Source: Panorpa germanica (taxonomy: Eukaryota > Arthropoda > Insecta > Mecoptera > Panorpidae). From it: 64,000 nucleotides of DNA. The stretch lies in contig OY783212.1 in the NCBI GenBank assembly GCA_963678705.1, positions 15,376,001 to 15,440,000 of the forward strand, given 5' to 3'. A program made the translations under genes and the position numbers. The notes under the pieces were generated by a model. It was not told the origin of the DNA and did no database searches. It saw only the letters and a list, made by a program, of their open reading frames with translations. Shown here piece by piece: positions 1-12,865 of this stretch (the stretch's first letter is position 1; every line of letters begins with the position of its first letter).

Positions 1-2439
1 AAAACAATTATAGTTTTTTATTTATTTCACCAATTTTAAACAATGAACAATACAAAATTGTAATAGTTTTCATGTACTAGATTTTGCTCTACAAATGTAC
101 ATTCTGTATTTAATAATATTTAATAAATTCCAAAAACATTTAAAAATTACTTGTAAGAATATTTCATCTAAGTTATAGTAATTTGTATATAGGAAATCAA
201 ATGTGTTTAGTTCTAGTCTAACGACTAGTTCCAAAAGATTATTAAACACTTGTTTCGCAAGCATCAGAAATAGATCGACGTTAAATAAATTAAATTAGAA
301 AAAGAAAGAAGTTTCATAATATTATATTTCTACAGCGTTTGTTAATTTAACGTTTCACTTTAATATTTACTTAAGCTTAAGCGTGCATTCAAAGCGCAGG
401 AAACTTTAAGTTGATACACATAGAGCTTTTAAAGGGCTTCGCTATTTGATATTTTAAGCTCTCTAACGGTCTTGAAAATTAAAAGTTTGACTACGTTACG
501 TCATGCCAGGCTAGCTACACCAGAGCAAACCAGACCAGGCTATGCTATGCTAGGCCAGGCCACGAATCCATGTAAACACAATTTAATATGTTAAATACTG
601 TTAATTCCGCTTCAGCTGAAAACGTAAATTGTTTGAAACGAGAGTATTTACACTGCTTCGTGTTTCGGCAAAATATATTCGTTCAGTTTCAAACTGAATC
701 ATGCAATTCTCTTATTAATCGACACTGTTAAATATGTTTAATGGTCGAAGAGCTAGTAACGAATTTTGAGATGGTATTTTGGGCATGCTTAACTTTTGTA
801 GAGGAGTTCTTTTATATTAATAGAATATGGAATGGAACCCCTGGTTGGACGCTAGCGATTATTTAGTTACTACGCATCTTTTCTCCTGAGCTATAAAAGA
901 TAGAAAGTTGAAATTTGTGATGTATATAGAGATTTAGTTGTTACCCTACACATAAAGATTTACCGAACAGTTTCAATGGAACAGGGGCCGTTACCTGCAA
1001 ACCGTTACCGGGGCTTCAATTGATGGTGCAACGTACAGTTTGACGTACAACGTAAGGTTTTTGAGATCCATTCAGTCCAGTTTTCAATATCAATTTCTAT
1101 GGTCAATAAACATATGTTATATTCACAATATAATTCTTACTTTGAATGTACATACAGATTTTGGCAACGAAAGCTATTTGCAGCTTTCAAGACAAAAAAG
1201 CAGCAATTGCCAAGTAAATAATTTGCCGGCTGGCAGAAAATACAACACCCATATACAATAATCAAAAAATTTGCAAAGCTTTTGATAATACTCAAGTCTT
1301 TTTTTGCTTATGGTGTAATTATATGAATGTATTGTCTTAAAAACGATTCCATTTTTGTATCTTATTTTCTTAACTGCGGTTTATGATAGATTAAAATATA
1401 CATCACGCTGAGAATTTAAAGGATTTTTATTTTGATTGAGTTTAGTAGTTCAGTGTTTCGGATACGACAGGCAGCATGAAATGATAATCTTCTCCGAATT
1501 GAACAAACTTAACTGCGTAATTCACACTAAAACTAATTTCATTCCCTTCTGATAGTTATGCAGTATGTAAAGATATAAGAAAACATTTTTGATTGACATT
1601 TTTCAAGAGGCAGCCGTAGTTTAAAACTTTTCCTAATGGCCGTCTAATTACGTCACACACTCATGGATTATTAAATAATAGTTTAAATAATTCATATCAA
1701 TACATAAATAATGATATATTTTCACTAAATAGTGAGCGAGTAATTCGTCCATAGCATGAGTACGTGGAGATTTAAAGATTGTGACAGAAGGGGTAACCTG
1801 AGAAGCAAGGGGTACGCATCATTCACATCTGTTGACATTGACATATACTGACACATTCATGCGTGTTTTCAACGCATAGTGTTCTGACATCCTTTAGACA
1901 CCTGCTCTTTTATCTTTTAAAGAGTTTAAAGGGGAGATCTTGAAAGACACCCCACCCTCTTTTAAGAATATAATATCACGCAACACTCATCTTTTGACAC
2001 AAATGCTACGGATTATAATATGACTAAACATGTATTTGAAAAATCTACACTTTTATTCTAAAAATTGTACGCATTTTTCATTTGTTATTCATTGTATATT
2101 ACTTTCTATTTGTAATGCGACGATTTATTTTTGCTTTGAAAATAAAAATGATAAATATTACTTTTAAAAATAAAATCTGCAAAACTTTTATTCAAAAATT
2201 TTAGCGCAAGACAATCTTTATTTGTATGAACATATTTATAAAATACTGATTGTATTAATCACATGAAATTAGTAATAAAACATTACGATAGCGAAAAGGT
2301 ATAATTATAGCATGTTTATTTTATTAGAAAATATTACCATCCAGCTATAATATATAAAAAGGAATATGTGGAAAATTAATTGTTTTTATCAAGGAAACTC
2401 TAAAAGAAAAATATAACATTTGGATTCTTCATTTAAACA
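1..2439. other. AT-rich non-coding sequence
   Basis: No ORF here has protein-like composition. A short GC-richer patch near 505-560 repeats the string CCAGGCTA-like several times. The segment near 269-303 (GACGTTAAATAAAT core) recurs in the same orientation near 5,921-5,956, so it is probably the tail of a dispersed repeat. Confidence 0.6.
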
Positions 2440-2680
2440 TAAAACTAATTCCTCTTCTTCCATCTTCTCCTCCTGTTTCATTTTCTGTTCTCTACTCCTT
2501 CTTTCCTCGCTCCCAATTCTTCTCATCCTCCTTTCTTATTACTACCTTTCCTAAAGTCGCATTCCATTCTTATATGTTCCAGTGACTCTTCTACTTGTTT
2601 ACACATTCTGTAGATCTTTTCCCCCACCTCTATTTTAGCAGTTGTTATTTTCTTCATCTCATTCGCATTTTAAATCTTTT
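2440..2680 (-). pseudogene. LINE ORF2 C-terminal relic
   Basis: On the minus strand the pyrimidine-rich stretch reads as a short peptide containing NEMKKITTAKIEVGEK followed by MCKQVEESLEHIRMEC. This Cys-His-Cys spacing before a Lys/Glu/Arg-rich tail is typical of the C-terminal zinc motif of R1/Jockey-type LINE ORF2 proteins. The first expected cysteine is replaced by tyrosine, and a one-base shift separates it from the upstream KRFK segment, so it is dead. The same motif is found in the relic near 8.6-9.3 kb. Family assignment is by motif only. Confidence 0.55.
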
Positions 2681-3720
2681 GTCCTTCTCCTTCATGTATG
2701 TTGGCATAATAGTAGATTACGAATTTACTGGTATTGACCAATATACGTATATGTGAACTATACAGCATTATTCAGGTGCAACATATTCTGTTGTTTTTTA
2801 AACAATCATTTTTAAACTTATTTTATGTAACCCACGGATTACAATAATTGGACTCGCATGTATTTTCCAAAACTAATCATTTTTACATTTTATAAACACT
2901 CATAAATTTTCACTACAAAGATCTCTCGCAACTTTTCACACAATTTCACAATGGGTCTCGCATATTTCATGTTTTTCATCCATTACTTCACGTACAATTT
3001 ATTTAAATTAACTTTTAAAAGAACGAACGCACAGAAATAACAATTTTCAAGTAGATATAATATTTCACACAAATTATTAGAAATACTCTTCAAAACCTGA
3101 CCTCTTCAAACTTAACCTTTGCGTGTCCTCTACAGCTACAGCAGTCTACGTAACATGACGCCCCCTGTCTGAGTTGCTATGTGAGATGCTGGATGCTGGA
3201 TGCTTCTCTCAGGGCGGACAGATCACGGACATTTTCCCACTCGTTGAAGGTGACATTTGTACATTGTATCACATTTATTCTCTTGTTCTCAAGATGTTGT
3301 ATATTTGTGTTTGTAAGAGGATATTTTCTCCTTTCAATGTTATTTTATTTTTTCTAACACTTTGTAGTAGAAACATCGCGTGATATATGATATGTTTGTA
3401 TTCGTACAAAGTAGTTTTGCTAACGCTCGGTTCAGCAATCGCACGATAAAACTGTGGCGCAGATACGTATATAAGTTCGCGGCCTTTTATTTAATTAGGG
3501 GAATATTTCTTACAGGAAATACTTTTGCCATTTATATTTTATTATGTGTGATATGAAAATATCATAGTTGAGTTGAGTATACAACACACGCTATATATAT
3601 TTTCGAAAGTATAGCTTCTCAGTGGTGAATTCCAGGTCAAAATGAATGAGACAACAGTAACCTTCAATTGACAGTAAAAATTATATTCTATACCTTAAGT
3701 AGCTAAATTCTTCATTCTTC
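2681..3720. other. AT-rich non-coding sequence
   Basis: No supported gene. It contains one CTCF-like site (listed separately) inside a slightly GC-richer patch at 3,120-3,240. Nothing else recognisable. Confidence 0.5.
3157..3172 (-). promoter_or_regulatory. CTCF-like motif
   Basis: The minus strand reads CAGACAGGGGGCGTC, close to the CTCF core (AG-rich arm followed by GGGGGCGC). A second similar site lies near 43,453 in the same orientation. This is a motif match only, in a region without any supported promoter. Confidence 0.3.
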
Positions 3721-4228
3721 TTTAATTTATTTATATTAATGTACAACATATCAGGTTTATTGTGTGAAAATTTCCTCTTAAAATTTTGCACACTTTTTCT
3801 TTACATAAATGCCGAGATAACGCTGTCGAGTTTTTAAATTTTTTTTAATTATAACGTATTTTAAAATACCAAAATTTCTGATTTTTTTCATAAAAAAACG
3901 GTATTTTGGCTTTTAAGTGCTGTAAAAAATTTAAAAATCAATAATAAAGAAAAAACTTGACAGCGTTACCTGCAGAAACTTATCAACTAATGAAATCATT
4001 TTGGATTTTCGATATCAGAAAATCCAGTGATGAGTTATGAGTGGCACCGCAATGTTACTTTTTTTTGTGACGTCTGCGGAGATTCGCTGTCAATGCCTCA
4101 TTTCTTGGTATTTATTTTTGAAAATTTCACAAAGTATTCTACAAATGTTATTTTATCATGTAGTAATTATAGAAATAATTATATATTAACTGTGTCGTCA
4201 AAAAACATTATCGAAAATATGCTTTATT
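3721..4228. repeat. Stem-forming dispersed repeat, copy A
   Basis: It shares long stretches with copies at about 27,657-28,283 and 31,676-32,085, including TTTTGCACACTTTTTCTTTACATAA-like, CTTTTAAGTGCTGTAAAAAA-like and CAGAAAATCCAGTGATGAGT-like segments. Inside, an arm at 3,815-3,836 (ATAACGCTGTCGAGTTTTT) is inverted at 3,952-3,974, giving a long hairpin. No protein is encoded. It is probably a non-autonomous mobile element, class unknown. Confidence 0.6.
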
Positions 4229-5169
4229 TTATCGTTTATATAGTTTGGTGCTCAGTCCGCATTTAATGAGTTAAGATCTTAAAGGAAATCATATTTAGCA
4301 TACGTCACCTAGGAAAGATAAGTTCGTACCACGGATCATGTTCTCCCTTATTGCATTTAGATATGTATTAGTAGGCGGCGATACAACTCCTTCAAAACAA
4401 CTTTGTTATTTAAAGTTTCTGTTTAAGATACATCTGCATATACGAGTAAGTGGTTCTTCACTCCTCTCTTCAACAATCACTCCTCCATTACTCTCTTTCT
4501 ATTTCCTCTTCCTCTATTTACCATCTACATGTAGGATGTAAGAGAGTTTGTGTGTTATGTAGAGATTTTACAACCATTTTGGTTTTCACTTGTACGATTT
4601 CAATTTATCATTCGGATCATTAATTCCGTCATGTGGTTAGACATTGTCATCCTTCCAGTTCTATAGGGGATGCATATAGGTGATATAATTATACACTCTA
4701 GCCGACACAATCCCTTACATGTTTTATACATCCCCTACATTACATTATATACTATACATTGAATCCATATAATTCAGAATACCAGCAACAATCAATTTTC
4801 TTGCTGTACGTTGCTCTGCACTCAGATCGTAAACTTACTTATTTTTACTACCGAAGAATAAATTTCTTTTTCAAAACTGTCTCTGGTTGGATTTCAAGAT
4901 ACAAAATCTCTTGAACCAAGAGAAAAGTTTTGTATCTTTGTTGATACAATACTCTACTTTGTATATTATCTATATTTAACTCGTTACAGAACTGCAAGTA
5001 AAATATTTTACGTTATAAGTGTCTTAATGTTAAAGAAAGTTTTCTATGGTTGTCTACAATATTTAATGTTTATAGAAGATTTGAAAATTTGCAAAAAAAA
5101 TTATATTTTATTTTAAAGTTACATGTTAAATGACGTGTCTGGTAGTTTCATTTATCTAACTTTATCACA
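4229..5169. other. AT-rich non-coding sequence
   Basis: No supported gene or repeat family member. ORFs here are short and of low-complexity composition. Confidence 0.5.
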
Positions 5170-5177
5170 CGTATGTA

Positions 5178-5580
5178 CAGGGGCGGCCTTAGCCATTGCG
5201 AGACCCCGAGCAGCAAATCTTTGCGAGGCCCCGGGCAGCAGAACTTTGCGACGCTGAGGGATGCCAGATCTTTGCGAGGTCTCGGGGCGGAAGATCTTTG
5301 CGAGGTACTTGTTCTTTGAATAATTTATATAAATTGTAAGTAAGTATTTTTGATGATAATTGACGAGAAATAAAATTTTATATTGGAAGCTTTATAAAAG
5401 TTAACAAGCACAAAGAAGACAAATATTAATAATGATAAACTAAGATATACACAGTGATTCTAGTGGGATATCTAGTAATGAATTTTTCTACTTGGGTTGT
5501 TGCGCGAGAGTGCGAGGACCCTACAAGAGCGAGGCCCCGAGCGGTTGCCCTGCTTGCCACCCTCTAAGGCCGCGCCTCTG
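5178..5580. mobile_element. Non-autonomous hAT-type element
   Basis: The left terminus reads CAGGGGCGGCCTTAG and the right terminus, on the other strand, reads CAGAGGCGCGGCCTTAG. Both sides are flanked by the same 8 bp, CGTATGTA (5,170-5,177 and 5,581-5,588). A CAGRGGCG terminus with an 8-bp target duplication is the hAT superfamily signature. There is no transposase ORF, so it depends on a helper elsewhere. The left half holds four to five degenerate tandem units of about 26-27 bp built around ATCTTTGCGAGGCCCCGGG. It is the most GC-rich patch of the neighbourhood. Confidence 0.88.
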
Positions 5581-5588
5581 CGTATGTA

Positions 5589-8500
5589 TGTACCACCATT
5601 TTGGAAAATGGCTGAAATCAATTTGCTGTAACTTTCATCTAAAACACTTTTTTGTATATCTAATAGACACTGAGCTGCAGTATTATAAAGTGGTTTATGC
5701 AGTATTATAAATGATTTTTGACAACACAATGGGCAAGAGCATTAATACTGATTAGATCCCCGGACCGGAAGCGCTTGGTTGTTATCAAGTTATATTGATT
5801 AAGTACTCGTATATACCTAATCGTATACTTATTAGGCAGCGGTGTAGTTTTATACATGACACTACGACACCACAAACACCAACATAGTAAGAAGTCGTCG
5901 GTGATAGGACTCAGCATTTGAAATAGGACGACGTTAAATAAATGAAATTAAAAAAATAAACGTGTTATGCATTGATGTAGCCCAGATATAAAAACCGATA
6001 ATAAAAATTGAGAACTAAAACAGAAATAGTTAACAGAATGCTTGCGACAAAATACGAGAATTTTTTGAAGTACCGACGGGGAAGTAGAATTATTGAAAGA
6101 CATTATTGCTTTGGTAAGGAGGGTTGCTGCTGTATAAATTTAAAGTAGGGATACGTGTTTCTTTTATTGAGTCTTTTATTTTGATGATTTTCCTTCCTTT
6201 GAACTAATAGACTTAAATAACAAAAGCTATAAATCGTTGACGTGCTAAATAAACTGAGAAATACATCGGAAACACATAGTTAAACATTTTTGTTGTTGAT
6301 TTATTGAATCAATAAATAGAAATGAATAATTCGTGAAAATATAAAGTGGAAGAAATATGTTTGTCTATAGCAATCAAACATAGACACTTAAGCTATAAAT
6401 TAATTTCATATCAGAACAAGTCATTACAAATGTCAAAAATAAATCTAATAACAAAGCTTTTTATAGGAGTAATCAAGACCCAAGATATTTTCAATTAGCA
6501 ATTGGCAATATTTCAAACTAACTTTCGTTAAAAAAATATTCGCTGCCAGGCTCTTCGATTAATAGCAAATTACCATTGTGTAGTCCAGAGTCAGGTATGT
6601 CTCGTGACTAATTACAATTGATTTCTTTGTTCAATTGATTGAATTGGGAACTAAAAGAAATGTAATTTCAGATTTAGGTCATTGACATATCATTTTTGGT
6701 TTTCGAATTAGTTTCTTTTGATCTGGTTTCGCAAGTCCTGATGTACAAGATATTGAACTGTAACAGACTCACTACTCTACGCATATTTTACACCCGAGGA
6801 TACAACTGATTGTATCTAATCAATAAATAAACATGAAATTTAAATTACATTTGTCATTAATTAAATTAAAATCAGTGGTTAGAGCAAAGCTTTAAAGTGG
6901 AAGATTCTCTAAATGTGTGCCATCCTTCCCACGACACGACAATGACGTGAAACGAGCCTATTTACATTACAATGTTCAAGTTGACGTATACAACAATTCA
7001 CTTATTCTATTACGAACATTTAAATCTCGTCGATTTCTTCAGTGATCAATCAGGTTTTTAGGGGATTAGATGTTGATACTCTATCAAGGCATAATTATGC
7101 GATTTAGTTGTTTCTCTCAATTACTTTATTATACAGGAGTGTACTGATATTCTATAGATATAAATTCAAATTTATTTCAAATTGAATAATTACTGTAATT
7201 AATTTATCTCACGCCTAAAAGCTGCTGTTTTACATAAAATTAAATTTTAAAATAAACTATAGTAAACATTTATATAAACTGGATCAATATTTTCCGAGTT
7301 GGGCATTTTCCTCAGTTATATTTATTTATTTAACGTTTTATGCCATTAGACAATACCGTTTTCAACATTAATTCTAATAATTACATTGCATTTTTATCTT
7401 AGTCTAATTAGTCTCATATTAAGTTATTATTTCCCTTAGTTTGTAATATTTCACAAAAAATCAGATCAAGTTTGTATAATACATTAACTGATTCATTAGA
7501 ATCGTCAATAGTAGTAGTTTGTAACAAGTTTTGTTCAAAGGACCGCGTAGAAATAAAGCACAGATGTTAATTGCTTATGGTTCCGTCTCAATGATTTCAC
7601 TGAATGTCTTTTCTGTGATGAACAGAATGCGTAGTTAAAGCAATAGATGATACGTTATTTACTGTTGCCGGTGCGGCAGTTTAGTTGTCACGGCGGGGTA
7701 TAAAGAGAACCTGAATTATTATTCATACAATTGAGATCCAATAACAATTAGTTAAAATTAATGAGAATTAATGACAAACTTATAACAATGTATTTCAAAG
7801 GCAATTGTATTTCAATCTCAATCTCATTGATACAAATAGAAGTCTGTATAAAGAGTGTTGTGTACAAGTTTTTATACAAGTATATTCTAAAATTTATTCC
7901 CATCATATTGAATTTAAAAATACATACTACCATTATGTATACAATACATCTTTAAAAAAAATTCTTTTGTTATACATAAATAAAAGAAGGAAAAAATGAC
8001 AATTTTTTGAACAGCATGATCTTTTTGTTTCTATCAACCATAAAAATTGACTTGTTATTTATTTTTCGAACGACATGAAGTTTGTCGCATGTGGATTTTA
8101 AATAGAATATTTAAAAAGAGATTTGTCACAGTCGAACGGATGCAGACAAGTTGAATTTGCATCTGACATTTTCCATTTTGCAGACTTATAAAATCTTTTA
8201 TCAAAAACTACAATTTTAATAATAAGAGAAACGTGCTTAGTATGCATGTTGCTTTTAAATAAATTCTTTGAGATACAATTCGTACTTGTACAGTCACATG
8301 TGCTCGTATAGTTTAGTTATGTGACAGAACGAGGAGTAAAAATTGTTAGTCTTCTATTTTACAACTGTTATTAGAGAAAACACGTCGTTCTGTATAATAA
8401 GGTTCTGAACTGGCTGGTAATTGCAACGAAACGTACCGCTCATTTTTAGACTCTCTTTAAGGGTCTCGATTCTGACCTAAACCAGGACAACTATTATATT

Positions 8501-8599
8501 TCATTATTATATTATGTATTGTTTACCCCTCGGTTTTACAATCTACATTCATATTTCACCATTCCTTACACCATTCATAGAATTTGAAATTAAATTAAA
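5589..8599. other. AT-rich non-coding sequence
   Basis: No supported gene. The segment near 5,921-5,956 repeats one near 269-303. The 61-64 codon ORFs at 7.75-8.0 kb overlap each other on both strands and are rich in Ile, Lys and Tyr, as expected of AT-rich non-coding DNA. Confidence 0.5.
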
Positions 8600-9265
8600 A
8601 TTAATCTTAACTATTCTAGACTTTTCTCTTTCCCACAGTATTTTCTGCTTCTTCTTCTCTTTACCCTCTCCCTTCCTGTTCCCTACATCTCCTTCCTTCT
8701 CACCGTTTCCTGCTTCTTCTTCCTTTTTGCCTGTACCTCCGTCTCTCACCTCTTGCCTGCCTTGACCCCTCTCGACAAACGCTCTATTATCTTAGTACTA
8801 TTCTTTCTTCCTTTCAGACTTCATTTTCCCATTCCTGCTTTTTACCTCACTCTGTTCAGGCATAAACCGTCTGGTTTTTCACTTCCTCCTTCTAATTACT
8901 TCTGCCAATTACCTGCTCCGCCTTCCTACTGCTGCCCACTCTGTCCACACAATCATCCCTTATGTGCTCCAGTGTCTCAACCTTTGCTTTGTACACCCTA
9001 AACTTCTTTTCTTCTCCGTCCATCCAGTATCAACTTCCATTTTCTCGTTTTCCAATCTAAATCTCGTTGTTCTTCTAATACTCTTCAGGTCACTCTCCTT
9101 TCCCCTCATATACTCTGGCACCACACTTTCCCATAATTTTCTATACCTGGCATTGTATCTGCTTTTATCCATTTTGCTCATTCTTTCCTGCTGTTGTACC
9201 TGTCTATCTCTGATTCCTAGCTCCTCCTCTAGTCTTCTTCCTGTCGTCACTATTATATTTTGGAT
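8600..9265 (-). pseudogene. LINE ORF2 C-terminal relic
   Basis: The minus strand encodes a 96-codon stretch containing RDRQVQQQERMSKMDKSRYN and RKLWESVVPEYMRG, then TRFRLENEKMEVD. In a neighbouring frame the text continues as KVETLEHIRDDC. RxRxGNE..., ETLEH and the final Cys are the conserved C-terminal zinc region of R1/Jockey-type LINE ORF2 proteins. The switch of frame near 9,000 shows a frameshift, so the copy is dead. Downstream (8,549-8,749) the same strand continues as a Lys/Glu/Gly-rich tail. The long pyrimidine-rich plus-strand ORFs over the same bases are antisense shadows. Confidence 0.72.
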
Positions 9266-11846
9266 CTAATATTTCAATTAGCATAGAAAATAGTGTGCCT
9301 TTATGATACAAGTGTATACAGTACAAAGTGAATTCAAGCTAAATTCTTGATTATTGAATATGCTAATGCAAACCGATATCTCGAAAATCATGACAAATTG
9401 ACTTGGAGGAGAAAACGAACCCTATACATACATTAAATTATTTTGATCTCACTTCTCAAGTTAAGCATTCCATCTCTGTCTTTCACTAACAATTTTAAAG
9501 TTGGTTAGCTACACATATGGTTACGTCCAATAAATAATTTATACGATAAACAAAACGAACAACATTCCCACGGGTACAAACATGCTGTTTTTTTTTAAAC
9601 TCCTAGCAACTCGCTTTTACGGTATACGGTATATCTACAAAGAATTTTAAAATCATATTACGCTATGTAACGTTACGTTCTGTTCTGTGCATTTTCCCAA
9701 TAATTTATGTACATAGAACATGAGTAAAAGAATTGTGTAAATATTATATTTAACAACAGAAAAATTCAAGTGAAATATAATGTAAGAAAAATAGGAGAAC
9801 GTACCGAGTATAACGTGTATTCAGAAAATGTATGTTTAATTGTAACAGTTTTATTTTTAAATTATATTTCACATATTTAAACCAAATTAAATGAAAATAG
9901 TGCATTTCAAATAAAGAGTTATTTTTTAATTTCAACTAGACTTGTATTATATTAACTATTCAATTTCATTTTCTACTGTACACTGTTAAAAATGTTCTTT
10001 ATTTTAATAAAAAATTTATAGACAAATGTGTATTTAAATTAGGAACCGATTATTAATTTTTTTTAAGATGAATTTTTATATAACCATGTTGCTGAATATA
10101 TGTATATATATTTAATTATTTAAATATAATCAATGGATAAATAATATTTTAATATTCGTAAGTAAACTAAGATAAAAATAAGTCTCGTCAGTTTCAATTT
10201 AAAAGTTTACGGACCACCTCCTTTTGTACTTGTATTTTCCGAGAGGACGTTGTGCGACACGAAGTTTGCTGCAACATATCCAGGAACATGAAGTTATTCA
10301 ATTTATTTTACATTTATTATAAAACTTATGAAAACTTTTCTACAAATGTCCAAATAAATAGAAACAACTTCTATCTTTATGGAATTAATTTTGTTTTCAT
10401 TTTTTAAATCTTTTAAGTTAAATAGAAATATATAAGTTCTATAATTGATTTGTGAAAATTTACATAACATTGATTTAATATATTACTTAGTATATAATTT
10501 AAAAAGCTGAATGTGCTTACTCATTACAACAAACATCAATGCTGTATTTATTTACTTTAAAAAAATATAATTTTGTATTGGTATAAGTCCCAGTGCTTTA
10601 AATTAGACCGCTGAAACCAGCTGAAACATTTGTACTAAGAATACTAGACTTTTTGTTTCATATGTTCTCATGGCAAATTTAATTCTATCACAGAAGTTAC
10701 TTTTGTCTTTACACCAGTGCTTTTAAATACCTGTTGTAATAAAATATGTCGAATGAGTGTTAATTCCGCGTGTGAAAACTTTAACAAAACATTGCCTAAA
10801 AACATACTTCTTTTATTATTGTTGCACCAGAAAGAGTTGCTTTTTTACTTTTATAGATTCCATAAAATTTTTCATTTATTTTTAGCATAATACAACCTAC
10901 TATATATATTTTTTACAATTAATCGCTTTTATATTCTAAGAGAGTATTAAATAAATAATATTTTATAAGGAGAAAGAAATAGACGTAGTTACAATCGTTT
11001 CATAGTACAGTACAGTAAGACTATATACGAACACAACACTTTCTTATTGTGAATAATTGTACGAGTTTAAATCCTGAAAAAAGAAAACGACAAATAAAAT
11101 AAAAGAAAAATATAATAACAAAGAAAAAAATATCATATCTTTATATTTAATTCTAAGTAAAGTTTATCTGCATACGGAAAATTAGACTATAAATTCATAA
11201 AGTACAGTAATAATTCTAAATATTCCAACAGTATAATTTATATCATACTTTATATGTCGTGTTTCGGTGTTTCGATATAAATAATGCTTTGCGTTGATAG
11301 TGGAAACGATGTTTGCGGTGTGAAAATTGCGAAGGTGTACTAGTGGGGTGCATAAGAATAGGTGAATTCGCAGGATGATCGATTTTCATCGATTGATCGA
11401 AAATTAATCGAATGTAAGAGCAATGTTTTACTTAAAACAAAAGGGAAAGACAGATAGCTTAAGAAAAGGGCGAAAGGTAGATTTATTTTTCAAAGAGCCG
11501 AATAATAGGTCACGTTGTATATTAGATAATATTGTTAACGTAACAAATATCTTTTATTATGTTTAATTAACGCAGGTAGCTGTGTTTAGTGGGTATTGTG
11601 TTATATAACAAATTGTACGATATTTGTCAAGTGCATGTCACCATTATTATTATCTCGCATTATTTTATTGATAAACATCGATAAATTGGAAATAGATGAA
11701 AGAATCGATGTATTTTATTAGGTGAGAACCCCTACGTAGCAATGAAGAATATGAAACGACAGGGGTTAGTGAAAGTGATGTGATGTATAGCTCGAGGAAA
11801 ATGAATAGAAATCATAGCATAAGCGACCCGAAAGAAATTGTATATC
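9266..11846. other. AT-rich non-coding sequence
   Basis: No supported gene. A short string near 10,518 (ACTCATTACAACAAACAT) recurs twice near 50,702 and 50,848, marking another dispersed repeat. Confidence 0.5.
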
Positions 11847-12188
11847 TTAGATTGAAATTGGATGTCTTTCATATTCAAGTATTCGTAGGTAAAAAGAAAA
11901 ACGTAAATTATCTAGTAGTTTAGTAAATAAAAAGTAAACTATATGCGCTAACAATAGGATATTTTTATTCCGAATGATAACTTGTGATTTATTCTCCAAG
12001 CGAGAGTTTATCGATGCTCGTATTTCTTGAATATTAAATAAACGGATAGGCCTTTGCAGCCAGGGGTCATTGGATAAGAACTGAACATTGAAACGTAGAC
12101 TTTCTTGAAAGATAAAAATAAAATTGAAGTTTATTTTTACTAAAAAGAATTGTAAAACCTTCAGTGCTGCTTTAAAACCTTGAATCAC
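11847..12188 (-). CDS. Hypothetical ORF, possible gene relic
   Basis: An open frame of 113 codons on the same strand as the ORF at 12,361-12,858 and 172 bp beyond it in transcription order. Its middle has a more protein-like composition (FLSNDPWLQRPIRLFNIQE) than the surrounding AT-driven ORFs. No family recognised, no clear splice context. It may be part of the same decayed gene as its neighbour or may be chance. Confidence 0.2.
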   Translation of the reverse strand: MIQGFKAALKVLQFFLVKINFNFIFIFQESLRFNVQFLSNDPWLQRPIRLFNIQEIRASINSRLENKSQVIIRNKNILLLAHIVYFLFTKLLDNLRFSFYLRILEYERHPISI

Positions 12189-12360
12189 AATTTAAACACC
12201 TTCGAAAGTGTTTTTTGTTTAGTAGAATATTCATCGTTAGTAGATTTTGTAAAATTTTGTAAAACTAAAAAAAAATTTAGATTTCTTTTATAACAAATGA
12301 AATAGAAAAATCTGAATGGTTTTTAAAATAATTAGTAATAAATTTCAGTATAAGCTAATT

Positions 12361-12858
12361 TCAAAAAGAAAACAAAATGCCAATCGTGGTATTAGTAAAA
12401 GCATTAAACATATTATCTAATCTTAAAATTACTACACCATCAACATTAATGTAATGTAAATTATTGCAGATCGATATTAATATTTTAAGAATACTCGTAC
12501 ATATGCGATATAAAGCGTTGGGTACTGTAGTCACAATATCTGTAATCCAGGGCGTGTTGAGTAAGGTGTCTTGTATTAATATTGCCTCTAGTCTTTCTGG
12601 CTTCTCGTCTGCAGCATCGTTTTTAGATATTCGTAAAGAAGATGCTATATTTCTATGTGCAGGTAATTCCCAAGATACCTGTCGAGCGTTCATGATTGAT
12701 TCCATAATCTGTTTTATACGCCGTACGCCTACTGCTTCTACAGTGTGCCGCCTACCTAAAGTCTCAATTTTTATATCTCTGAGGCTTATGGATAAATTAA
12801 TTAATCTTTGTGTAATGTATTTTTGTTCAAGAAAGAAAAACAATATTTTTAACAGCAA
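12361..12858 (-). CDS. Hypothetical protein or gene relic
   Basis: An open frame of 165 codons, the longest in the first 51 kb apart from repeats. Its nominal first codon is TTG, so the true start or an upstream exon is uncertain. Residues about 35-120 are rich in charged and amphipathic segments (RRHTVEAVGVRRIKQIMES, AADEKPERLEAILIQDTLL), unlike the Ile/Lys/Tyr noise around it, and base composition is less AT-rich here. I recognise no domain. A plus-strand ORF overlaps it (12,464-12,865) but has less protein-like composition. It could be an exon, a retro-derived relic, or chance. Confidence 0.33.
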   Translation of the reverse strand: MLLKILFFFLEQKYITQRLINLSISLRDIKIETLGRRHTVEAVGVRRIKQIMESIMNARQVSWELPAHRNIASSLRISKNDAADEKPERLEAILIQDTLLNTPWITDIVTTVPNALYRICTSILKILISICNNLHYINVDGVVILRLDNMFNAFTNTTIGILFSF

Positions 12859-12865
12859 TCAATAA

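Noticed and set aside
7748..7999. Three overlapping 61-64-codon ORFs
   Set aside because: Overlapping on both strands with Ile/Lys/Tyr composition typical of random AT-rich DNA.
8514..9269. Plus-strand ORFs rich in Ser, Leu, Pro and Phe
   Set aside because: They are antisense to the LINE ORF2 relic; the minus strand carries the recognisable motif.
12464..12865. 133-codon plus-strand ORF
   Set aside because: It overlaps the minus-strand ORF at 12,361-12,858, whose composition is more protein-like; neither has a known domain.
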